NCBI GenBank assembly: GCA_943735955.1
Contig: OX030960.1
Location: 6,739,351-6,803,350 of the forward strand
Direction of reading: 5' to 3'
From: Piscicola geometra
Taxonomy: Eukaryota > Annelida > Clitellata > Hirudinida > Piscicolidae
DNA: 64,000 bases
The position numbers were made by a program, and so were the translations under genes. The notes beneath the pieces are model-generated. The model did no database searches. It was given only the letters and a program-made list of their open reading frames with translations, and was not told the DNA's origin. This document shows positions 44,417 through 59,182 of this stretch, one piece after another; positions within the stretch are counted from its first letter, which is position 1, and each line of letters starts with the position of its first letter.

Positions 44417-45345
44417 GTGGCGTTATAGATTGAATCTATAACTTGGAAAAATTGAATTCTATGTAAAATTATACTTGTTGTGTCTTCCATTTAGTCATCT
44501 TTGATGACATCTTAAAAAGTAAGTCCGTTTTGTGATATTTTTTGCATCATCTTCACTCTTATTTTCATTATAATCTAATAATTAGATTAGTGAAACATCA
44601 GAAAAGTTCAAGTATTAGTTATAAACTTAAATCTCAGAAGTTGACAAAACAAGAAAAATTCTGCTTCAAGACATCAGTTGCAACTGAAAGTAAGCTGTTA
44701 GAGATGTAAATATTAAAATTTAATAATTAAATCAATCAAATTGCCAATCTCTTCAAATATTCCAAACAGAAAATGAATGAATGACAAATGTTCCTCAAAC
44801 ATCAGAATGGTTTTGGGATGCTTCATTTTTTCCTTTATGAAAATTGTTACTGCATTTCCTAGTTACCTAGTATTTTAAAGTGAGTAGTTTAATATTCAAT
44901 TATTGTCATGATGTTAATTTCTATCCACTGATTTTTTCTTGATATATATTTGTAAAAAAATTTATTATTATATTTTGCATAATATTTTTTAGAAAATAAA
45001 TGAAAGGTTTTTCAAAAACTTTATTGAATAAAGTCTTCAAGATATATAAAATGTAAGCATTTTTTAACACTTTAAATTCATTTAAAAAAACAAAGTAAAA
45101 AGGTTTAAAAAATTTAAAGATAAATAAATATCGATCGGTAAAACAATTTAACAATTGAGGTGGGCAGTAATATAAGAAAATAAAGTTAATCAAAGATCGC
45201 GAATAGAGTTAACTCTAACATACAACGAGCGGTAATCAGTGAGTTCCAGTCAGTGTTGTTCCAGTTAACTGTAACTGTAACTGAAATGGTAAATTAACTG
45301 AAAAATATGATTCAGTTAACTGTAACTTTAACTGTAACTGTAATT

Positions 45346-48300
45346 CAATGCATTTTAGACAAAGAAGGGGTAATCGATGTTATTTACACTGATTTTAGGG
45401 TTAATGTTAATGGTGTTAAATCACAATCTGTAAAAGTAAAAAGTGGCATTCCCCAAGGATCAGTCTTGGGTCCATTATTATTTGTTTTATTTATCAACGA
45501 TCTGCCAGAGAGAGTGAGTTCAAATATTGTTATGTACGGATGTAGGATAAAAAGCCTCTCGGATAAAAAGCCTTCGGATAAAATACCTTCTACAAAAAGC
45601 CTCCCGGAAAAAAAACCTCCTGGAGAAAAAGTCTCTTGGAGAAAAAGCCTCCTTGTTAATATTTTAGTATAAATAAAACGGACTTTTTATATAAAAAACG
45701 GATTTTTTAAAAATAAATTCGTATCACAATTTTAAATAAATAAAACAAACTATATTTTTTTAAAATTAAATAATTAAAACGAACTATAATTATAACTTTA
45801 ACGGACTTCATTTTTTTAATAGATTTGTTTCACAATTTTAAATAAATAAAACGGACTATATTTTTAAAAAATACATAATTAAAACGAACTTTAATTTATC
45901 AAATACAATAACAATTATTGGTAAACGGATAAAAAGTCTTCAGGATAAAAAGTCTTTAGGATAAAAAGTCTTCAGGATAAAAAGTCTTCAGGATAAAAAG
46001 TCTTCAGGATAAAAAGTCTTCAGGATAAAAAGTCTTCAGGATAAAAAGTCTTCAGGATAAAAAGTCTTCAGGATAAAAAGTTTTCAGGATAAAAAGTCTT
46101 CAAGATAAAAAGTCTTCAAGATAAAAAGTTTTCAGGATAAAAAGCCTTCAGAATAAAATGTCTTCAGGATAAAAAGTCTTCAGGATAAAAAGTCTTCAGG
46201 ATAAAAAGTCTTTAGGATAAAAAGTCTTTAGGATAAAAAGTCTTTAGGATAAAAAGTCTTTAGGATAAAAAGTCTTCAAGATAAAAAGTTTTCAGAATGA
46301 AAAGTCTTCAGGATAAAAAGTCTTTAGGATAAATAGTTTTTAGAATGTTTTTATTATAAATTAAATTTAGAAGAAAAATACGTGATTAATACGTTATCCT
46401 TAAAACTTAAAGAATAAAATGTGATACTTTCATCTAATTTTTGCTATAGGTTTTTCGTTCAATCTCGAAATAGCATTTGAATAAATTTGACTTGGCTGTT
46501 GTTGTTTCGTCACTTTAACCATAAGGAAATAATGTTTAAGAAAGAATACGTGATCCTTAAAACTAAAAGATTGGAATTTCATACTTTCATCTAATGTTTG
46601 CTCACTTTTTTTCCAGTCTGGAAATAGTATTTGAATAAATTAGACTGGGTTGTTGATTCCTCACTTTAATCATTAAGTTTTCTGCTGGTTCTCATTCGTG
46701 ATTATTTTTCCTTGAAAATTAATTTTTGAAGATTTTTTTCCTGAAGACTTTTTATCCTGAAGACTTTTTATCCTGAAGACTTTTCATCCTGAAAACTTTT
46801 CATTCTGAAGACTTTTTATCCTGAAGACTTTTTATCCTGAAGACTTTTTATCCTGAAGACTTTTCATCCTGAAGACTTTTTATCCTGAAGACTTTTTATC
46901 CTGAAGACTTTTCATCCTGAAGACTTTTTATCCTGAAGACTTTTTATCCTGAAGACTTTTTATCCTGAAGACTTTTCATCCTGAAGACTTTTTATCCTGA
47001 AGACTTTTTATCCTGAAGACTTTTTATCCTGAAGACTTTTTACCCTGAAGACTTTTTATCCTGAAGACTTTATCTTGAAGACTTTTTATCCTGAAGACTT
47101 TTTATTCTGAAGACATTTTATTCTGAAGGCTTTTTATCCTGAAAACTTTTTACCTTGAAGACTTTTTATCCTGAAGACTTTTTATCTTGAAGACTTTTTA
47201 TCCTGAAGACTTTTCATCCTGAAGACTTTTTATCCATTTACCAATGTATTGTATTTGATAAATCGTTTTAGGTATGTATTTTTAAAAAATATAGTCCGTT
47301 TTATTTATTCAAAATTGTGAAACGAATCTATAAAAATCCTTTTTTTATATAAAAAGTCCGTTTTATTTATTTAAAATTGTGAAACGAATCTATAAAAATC
47401 CGTTTTTTATATTAAAAGTCCGTTTTATTTATACTAAAATATTAACAAGGAGACATTTTCTCCGAGAGGCTTTTTCTCCAGGAGGTTTTTTCTCCGGGAG
47501 GCTTTTTGTAGAAGGTATTTTATCCGAAGGCTTTTTCTCCGAGAGGCTTTTTGTCCGTTCCCCGTTATGTACGCTGATGATTGTAAAATATATCAACAAA
47601 TTAATGAAATAGAGGACCAAACAAGGCTACAAGAAGATATAAACAAAGTAGTGGAATGAAGTGTGCAATGGGACCTGAGACTCCATCCACATAAATGTAA
47701 ACTATTGCAGACATACAGAAATAAAAAGGAAGAAAGAGTTTATTCTATGCAGGATTATGAAGGAAGTCAGGTAGTTTTAGAAAGTATAGAGTATGAAAAA
47801 GACCTTGGTGTAATTATAGACAAGAATTTAAAATTCTATATTCACATACAAAAACAAGTAAATAAAGCTAACAAATTATTAGGGCTGATAAGAAGAACAT
47901 TTAAATTTATTGATACAAAAACATATATATTATTATTTAAAGGTATAGTCAGGCCCTATCTAGAATACCTTAGCAGTGTAAGGAGTCCTTCATTGAAAAA
48001 TCAAATTGATTGCATAGAAAATGTACAAAGAAGGGCTACAAAAACGCTACCTTATCTAAAAGACAAGACTAACAACGATAGACTTAAAGTAATTAAGTTA
48101 CCAACATTAAAATACCGAAGACTTCGAGGGGACATGATCAAAACCTATAAAATATTTAATAATAAATATGATAGTAAAATAACGGAAGATATTTTCCCAC
48201 TTAATACAAGGCAATCAAGAGGAAATTCACTAAAATTATCCAAAAAACAGTGCCAAAAAATACAAGAAACTTTTTTTATACACGGAGAATGGTAACAGTT

Positions 48301-48566
48301 TGGAATAGCTTGCCTGATGAGATCGTAAAAGCTGAAAATACAGATAAATTTAAAATAAAATTAGATAAATACTGGGAAAACCATCCCATGATGTACAACT
48401 ATAAGTGCGACTATGACATAATAGTAAAAAATAATTTATATACATAAACATAAATATATATATTTTTATCTAATAATCATTATTAGATATATATGTTTTT
48501 TTTAAATATAACCATTATAGAGGTCAAAAGATCTGCGTGGTTTTAACTCCCTAAACTAAACTAAAC
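45346..48566 (+). mobile_element. 5'-truncated LINE (reverse transcriptase), interrupted by a foldback element
   Basis: Reverse-transcriptase fragments in order: VIYTDF, then after an internal loss [28 protein letters not shown], then VMY at 45529-45537. The frame resumes at 47573 with ADDCKIYQQINEIEDQTR, RLHPHKCKLLQT, EYEKDLGVIIDKNLKFYIHI, KANKLLGLIRRTF, GIVRPYLEYLSSVRSP, RRATKTLPYLKD, and VTVWNSLPDEIVKAENTDKF at the end. The RT palm, thumb and C-terminal domain are of the CR1/Jockey-like type. A TGA at about 47657 replaces an expected Trp codon (SVQWDLRL follows). 3' UTR is AT-rich and ends in repeated CTAAA at 48566. Repeated AACTGTAACT words flank both ends and could be the target duplication. 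Confidence 0.8.
45538..47563. mobile_element. Foldback (Mutator-like) non-autonomous element
   Basis: Flanked by the 9-bp direct repeat GTTATGTAC at 45529-45537 and 47564-47572. Ends are long inverted repeats: left GGATGTAGGATAAAAAGCCT, right in reverse complement GGGGAACGGACAAAAAGCCT, then the two arms stay parallel for at least 150 bp (AAAATACCTTCTACAAAAAG, CTTGTTAATATTTTAGTATA). Inside each arm is a tandem array of a 16-bp unit, GGATAAAAAGTCTTCA on the left (about 45925-46345) and TGAAGACTTTTTATCC on the right (about 46738-47240). The centre, about 46370-46680, has two diverged direct copies of an unrelated 140-bp unit. No transposase. Long frames within the arms come from the repeats. Confidence 0.82.
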
Positions 48567-48943
48567 ATAACTGTAACTGAAATAGAAACTGAAAAAAAAG
48601 AATACTAACTGAATAGTAACTAAAAAATATCTACTTAAAAATGGGAAGCGCTACAAGATAAAACATTGGCGGATGCACGTTTTTGAGCAATAATATGATT
48701 AAGGGGCGCTAAGGAGTGGCCATGTGTACATAGCGTACACAAATGCGGCACGCTACATGTTTATCTAAAAACTAATAATACTATTATTAATAGTAACTCA
48801 AAACGGATTTTCTAAATTTCTGAATAGATTAAGGTTCATTCTTCAACACATTCAAAATTAATTACTTTTTTTAATTACAAAACCATTTGAATCGGTAAAA
48901 TTAAGCCGTTTTTGAAACATTTAAACAAATAATCTGAAATTAG

Positions 48944-49221
48944 GGATAAAAAAACTAGGTGAAGGAGTATTTAAGTAAGAAAAGAATATTTTGGTTTTAG
49001 ACAGCTATCACTATAACTACACATACTCACAATGTATTACTGTATAAACATTTACTTTTATGCCATGGTTGACGATTATGCTCATATCCAAATAGGAATT
49101 TTTGAATACAAAAATGGAAAAAAAGTGGGGGGGGGGGGGGGGGGGAGAGGGGTCCCTATTAAGGTGGACCCCCCCACTAAAAAAAAGTGACCCCAGGACC
49201 CCCCCAGGATCGCCGCCCATA
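48944..49221. repeat. Right-terminal unit of the hAT-like element
   Basis: Contains ACTAGGTGAAGGAGTATTTA, CCATGGTTGACGATTATGCT, a run of about 15 G, GGTCCCTATTAAGGTGGACC and the terminus GGATCGCCGCCCATA. Nearly identical over 150 bp to 44190-44340. Confidence 0.75.
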
Positions 49222-49681
49222 CTTCATAGCATGCTTAAATTTGCATGCACAGATGTCTTGAGAAGGGTGTGAGATCAATAGTCGGCGTAACCACAAGAAT
49301 CTTTTCACCTGTAATACTCTAATGCGTGTGTGCTTTTGTGAACTTGTCAGTGTATGTGTGTTTCAGAGATCGCATTTCAAAGTGCGAAGGTACCCAGTAA
49401 TTGGAGAGAGACTTAAGTAGTGCAGTTTTACTCGTCTCCCAATGGAATAAAGCTTTTCGACATATATTAAAGCATTCTCTGTACTGAGAGACGCGATGTG
49501 TTAAAAACATTTGGTACATCTACACGACAAAGAAGCAATAAATTTGGATAATTACTCGTTTTAACGTTTGGTTCAAACGACACCATGAGTATTTGAAAGT
49601 GAATTACCGCAAAAAACAACAACAATCCTACGAGAGTAACTGATATAGACTATATGAAATAGTGTGGACCATTCAGTCTTC

Positions 49682-52000
49682 ATGGAACAAGACCTCGCCA
49701 ACCAAACCGAACACCTGATCCAGAACGTGTTGTGCAACAAGTTGAGTGAGTCAGACAAGGGTTTGTTGCAAACGTGGCTGACCAGTCGACTGACGATCGA
49801 GAGGTGTGGCTGGAAGAAGAAGGTGAAGGTGGGTTGCGAGTGGTGGCCTGGTGTGGTTCAATGTGCTAAGATGTTTGATACTGTTTGAGGCTTTAAGATG
49901 GAGTTTGCAGCTTGATCTTAGAGCTCTGCGTATTTCCAGCATACTGAATCTTTCATTAGAAATCTCTGAAAGGATTAACCTTTAAAATCTGTCGTTTCAA
50001 ATCATTTCACGGCTACAGTCATTATAATAATTTTTAATACTTTTCTACATAGGCTAGCCTGCTTTTAAGCCGTATTAAACGTGAATGCTTGCGTCTTGCA
50101 GGATGCTCTGCAGATGGTGGAGTGTGAAAGGAAGGCGAATATCGAACTGAACAGCGTGGTGTTCAGATTGTACGACGAGATGGTGAAGATGCTTCCACGT
50201 GAAGTGACTGAAGCAAGACCAAATAATTTATTCACCGCTGGCATCACAAGTTAGGGGTGTACATTGTACATTTGCCATGAAGGCGTGTGGCAAGCTGGTT
50301 TGGGGAGATGGATGTATGGTGGAATCAGTTTCTTGAGACTGAAGTTATTTGTATACATAAATATCTGTATATGATTTGTATACCAAAAAAATATATAAAG
50401 CATCGTATCCTGTTTGTATCAACTTCCTTGCATCTCACGGCAGACGATCCACTCGAAGAAAGAGTGGAGAACTTGAAAGGGTACAAGATGAGGGAGGTGG
50501 AGAGGATGACCAAGTGGCTGCTCAAGGAGGTGACTGCTGCTGCAACTGACAAAAGTGCCCGCTCTAATTTCATACTTTTTAATGATAATATTTAAGAGCG
50601 TTGTTATAGTTGAGTCTAACCAGTACGAAGTTCAAGGCCACTTGAGACGAACATTGTTATTAGCGCTTTTATATTTTTTTCCGTATCATGCAAGGCTCTT
50701 AAGAATTCTTTTGTCTCCAATACCTTAAAAGGATTTTTTGAAAACTACATTTCTGAATAAAATAGCACTTAATTAAAAATGTGTTTAAAATATTTTTTTA
50801 TATAGAATATGCTTTTGAAATTGCCAAAACAACTAAGAAACTTTAGCTATATTTGTCCTCCTTTGGTGCAGGCACGTTGGCCGAGAAGGAAGCGATCGGA
50901 AAGAGAAGAGAGAGTGATCAACGAGGAGGCTGCTGCAGAAAAATGCAAGAGGAAAACTCTCGACTGCGCAGTTACCTTGAGAACCTCTCCAAGAACTACC
51001 AAGCCCTTCTCTTCAGGCACTCCTGCCTCTCACAAAGTCCTTCGAATAGCAGACCTGAAAAGACTTTCGTTTCTGCTACAAAACGAAACGACACGAGTAA
51101 AACCGCTTCTTTGCCATCACCAACACGTGAAACTGCTGCTAAAAACGTACCTTCAACTGACCACCCAGCCGCAACTACACACACACTTAGTGCTACAATC
51201 ACACGCGCACACACTACTCCATGCACGTACACACGCTCGCAAGAGTCGAGCAAAGATGCAGGAAGGAGGTTGAAAGAGCATGGAACCAGCATTGAGCTTG
51301 CGCACCGCTCTCAACACTTCCTTCACATCCACCAAACAGGTGATCGTAAATGTTCGAAGTCTTACCTTACTTAAATGTATTTGAAATCATATAAACTTTA
51401 TTGAAAGTTTTAAGGCCAGAGTAAGCAACCTTATTAGTAAGCGAATTACTACCTTCCTCAAATAAAAATGGCGGCTTACGACCCTTGCAATGGAAACACT
51501 CAAAATTTTGCAAATGAATTTCAGTGACCTACTATCACAAAAGCCTTCAACCACTGACCAACCATTGCACAGAACAATTGGACGACTCAGCCAGCCCCTG
51601 CAACAGCCCTTCCTCCGGCAAGCCATCGACTCTGACTCGCACACCTAACGTCGACAGTGACAACTCAGAAGAGGAGTGCTCAAGTGTCACTGACGACAGC
51701 AGTGTGAAGGAAAGGAGCAGTGAGACAGTAGCCGTCATCACAATAGACGAGACAGAAGACAAGGGTGGGAATGTGGAAAAGGTAAAAGTATGCAGTAGTA
51801 GTACTGTAGTGTCGCATTGCAGTACACTCGAGACACTCCCCTTGCCTGAGCACGTCTGCAAGCGGTCTCCTTCGATGAGCAGGACGAGGACCAGGACGGA
51901 TGCAGGCAAGATGGATAAGAACAAGTGCAAACGGAAAGTGAAGAACGAGAAAAAAAAGTGCTCCGTAACACCTTCCCTCAACGCAAACAAAAGCAAGTGA
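49682..52000 (+). CDS. Uncharacterised 430-residue protein, coiled-coil with disordered C-terminus
   Basis: Exons: 49682-49822, 50102-50198, 50444-50554, 50872-51339, 51525-52000; all GT-AG and in phase, 430 residues. Exons 1-3 encode a mostly helical region: LSESDKGLLQTWLTSRLTI, RCGWKKKDALQMVECERKAN, VVFRLYDEMVKMLP, DPLEERVENLKGYKMREVER. The ECGWK-like and VxDLV-like spacing is reminiscent of the small ENY2/Sus1 fold, but the match is weak. Exon 4 begins with a charged coiled coil (KMQEENSRLRSYLENLSKNY) and turns into Ser/Thr/Pro-rich low complexity; exon 5 is acidic-serine rich (SDNSEEECSSVTDDSSVKE) and ends in a Lys/Arg cluster (KNKCKRKVKNEKKKCS) that could be a nuclear signal. The stop codon is 24 bp from the HDDC2 stop on the other strand. 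Exon 4 has another open phase-0 frame, rejected because exon 5 would not join. Confidence 0.65.
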
Positions 52001-52024
52001 ATGTCTTTGGAAGATTTTAATTCA

Positions 52025-56314
<4,290 letters not shown>

Positions 56315-56797
56315 TAGAGCGCGGAATATTTAAAAGTGGAGTTCTAGTCATGTTAGTAAAATAACTATCTGACTTTAAAAATTTATATTCTGAAAAATGT
56401 TTAATTTGAATTCAATTATTTCTAAAAATTTAACAGATAGTTCATTATTCAGAAAATTTTCCATTAAAAGTGTTTTGTAGCTAGAATATCTAAGTTAAAC
56501 TTAGATTTACTTTTCAGTAGTTTTTCTAACTTCTTCTAACTCTTGATTAAACGAAACTCACGGATTATCGATGTGTAACTATGCTACTTAATTATTTTAT
56601 TACTGTGCACATTATGACTCGTAAAAGTAAATTTCGACTGCAGCAATGTATTATGCCATAATAATTATGGAGATTTAGAATCTACATTGTAGAATATCAT
56701 GTTACAATGGAGATGCAATCCAATTTAACAGTTAAAAAGATACATTAAAAAATATTATTTCAAATTACCACATCTACAACAATCATTGTGTGCACAG
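56315..56797. promoter_or_regulatory. Shared 5' region of HDDC2 and the KIAA1143 homologue
   Basis: 483 bp between opposed start codons, AT-rich, with no recognisable TATA box. TGCACAG directly before the KIAA1143 ATG could be an acceptor, so the real first exon of that gene may be non-coding. Bidirectional promoter is inferred from spacing. Confidence 0.4.
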
Positions 56798-57823
56798 ATG
56801 TCAGGAAAGGTGTCGTATGTGGAGCAGGAAGAGCCAGCCTTTCTGCAGCAAATGAGGAAAAGGGCAGCCATCCAGCAACCTGAACTTAGTACCAAGTTCA
56901 CCAAGGTCATCATCATCACCGTCATAATCATCATCAGCATCATCATCAACATCATCTTAGTTTTCATAAAGTTACTCTTTTCATAAACCTTTTTTTTTAA
57001 ATCATGAATTTTTTTTATCACATAAATACTTTAAAAAAAAAGTTATCTTCACATCTGAAATTATCCATGACACATTTATCATTGTTATCATCATCATCAT
57101 TATTATCAATATTTTTATTCATTTATTCATCACTATCAACAAAACTATCCTAATTTTTAAACATCTGTTACCATGATCATCAATATCATTATCATCATCA
57201 TCATCATCATCACCATCATCAGGAAGAAAAAGGCATGAGTAAGGAGGAGCTAGTGAAGAAGAGGATGGAGGAGGCACTGGGGAGGGATGGTGATGATGAT
57301 GATGCTCCTCAAGTGGTTGTCATGCCTTCAAGTGATGCAGAAGCAACTCATGGTGGTGGTGATGATGACAGCAGTAGTCGAGGCCATGTGATTTATGTGG
57401 AAAAGGAAAAGAAGGAGGAAGAAGGTTAGTTGCTGCTCAACACAATACAATACATTGATTTTCAAGCATTATTTTGAAGATAAACTGATATTAATTTTTT
57501 ATTATTTTAGATATTATAAGTATTGTTATGTAAGTCACCACACAGAGACAGCAGCAGAGGCGCTGGAGAAGGGAAAAAAGATGCTCTTCAAGAAGCCTCT
57601 CAAGAAGAAATCTGGCGGTGCTGATGATGATGATGGCGCCTTGTACATCACCAGTAAGAGGAGAAAGCCTTCTGGGCTTGGTCATGATGCCCCTATTACA
57701 CAAAACAATACTAATACTAATGCTAGTACTTCGAGTAGTAATAATGGGAATGGTCAAAGTAGCAAAGTAGTCTCCAAGACTCCAATTAAAAGTCTGCTTT
57801 CTTTTGACACTGAGGATTTCTGA
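56798..57823 (+). CDS. KIAA1143: KIAA1143 homologue (uncharacterised conserved protein)
   Basis: Conserved eukaryotic protein of unknown function, mostly disordered. Exons 56798-56905, 57223-57424, 57546-57823; 195 residues (human 154). N-terminal hallmark KVSYVEQEEPAFLQQMRKR; central SKEELVKKRMEEAL, DAPQVVVMPSSD (QPQVVV in human) and HVIYVEKEKK; C-terminal hallmark SLLSFDTEDF. The extra length is Asp, Gly, Asn and Ser low complexity in exons 2 and 3 (for example DDDDAP, NNTNTNASTSSSNNGN), in part from GAT and AAT repeat expansion within the exons. Donor of exon 1 (AAG/GTCATC) is weak but is the only one in phase. ATC repeats fill intron 1 up to the exon 2 acceptor. Confidence 0.88.
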
Positions 57824-59182
57824 ATAACATCATCATTATCATCATCATCGCCATCATTATCATCATCATTATCACCAACACCATCATCATCATTATCACC
57901 AGTACCAATTAGAAAAATACAATACGCATTGTGACTGTTTGGTGTTTGCGTCGCTGTCCTGTTCACTCATTAGAGGCATTCTCTATTTGTTCTATTATTC
58001 ATTGAAGAATTAGTTAAAATACTAATAAATGAACCTTTGCCATGTCTTCATGAAGTGTCGCTTTGTCTTAAATACTGGTAAAGGCATCCATTTAGTTAGA
58101 AACGACCACAAATAGTTTGTTGCGTTTCATACACATTTATATTCTTCCGTAATTTTTAAATTATGCAAGGTAAGCTAGCTAGTCTATAATTATTAAAATA
58201 TCGTGATTTAAAAATATTAAGTTTTGAAATGACACATAGCAGACCTAATCGAAAAAATGAAATTGCAGCTTGCACGTGAGTTGAAGAGCTCTAAGCCTTC
58301 TAATCCATAGCTTTCATTTATCAGCTTTCTTCAACCTTAGTCATAGAACACTAACTCGAGCTCTTCCTAAGATACTAAATTATTAATCTTGCGTGGGTAT
58401 GCAGTCTGCTAACAAAATGTTCTAATCATACCTCTGGCAAATATAAAATGTAGTTTTGAGAACTGTTTGTAAATCCACTAACAAATGCCTTTTATTTGCT
58501 CCTCTTGTTGCTCAATGCTGAGTGTTCTAAGAACACTTAAACACTATCTAAGTTCTTGATAACAAAGGGTGTCTATTGAGCCTGAGAGCTCTCTATGGTG
58601 GATAATGTAATAGCAATTATAAAAGCTGATGCTAAATGAGCCTAAAATGCGCTAATAGCCCCTAATTTATGCATCCTTTCGAATCGGCCAATCACTTTTT
58701 ATGGTTTAAACCTCTAGAGCTGCTTAATGATCATTATCAAATGATGATGATGATGATGATGATGGTTAGAGGCATTGGAGCTAGGTACAAGAGGGCGAGG
58801 AATGGAGAGACGGGAGAGGACCTTCATCAGAACCTTTTAGCATTACAAGCGATGTATCAAGCAATTAGGTGACGAAACACAAATCAAAAAAGCAAAGTTC
58901 ATGCACGAGATAAAAGTAAAGAAAAGTAACGAGCTATTGAAGATGCAAGTAATAATTGTAATAACGCTATTAATAAATAGAATACACAGACGATTTAAAC
59001 GCTAGTGCAGCACTGAGATGATTAGAGGCGTTGGCACTGACATAAAAGAAAAAGATGAGAGGCTAGTGTGATGCTTAAAAGACTTGAATATAGGTAGAAA
59101 GACCATTATAATATAATATAAGCACTGGTGCGCAATATTGGGTAGTTATATACGGAACAGAGAGCATCTCGGGGAAGAGGAC
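57824..59182. other. Convergent spacer between KIAA1143 and 14-3-3 stop codons
   Basis: Begins with an ATC-rich stretch (57830-57900), then AT-rich DNA with a GAT array at 58741-58763. Probable 3' UTRs of both genes. The open frame around 58669-58872 has no coding character. Confidence 0.6.

Larger units (their letters stand above)
41722..49221. mobile_element. 7.5-kb hAT-like composite element with 8-bp target duplication
   Basis: Flanked by the direct repeat CTTCATAG at 41714-41721 and 49222-49229, the 8-bp size expected for hAT. Left terminus CAGGGGCGGCGATC; the right terminus in reverse complement is TATGGGCGGCGATC (12 of 14 match). Contains a minus-strand hAT transposase relic, tandem copies of a subterminal unit, and a LINE that itself contains a foldback element. 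G and C homopolymer runs next to both ends (41749-41762; 49129-49143) are a family trait. Confidence 0.72.

Noticed and set aside
45925..47240. Possible CRISPR array (16-bp repeats)
   Set aside because: The units are directly adjacent without spacers, inverted between two arms of a transposon, and the genome is animal.
58669..58872. 67-residue frame with a Met run
   Set aside because: GAT repeat plus 3' flanking DNA of 14-3-3 zeta; no conserved motif.
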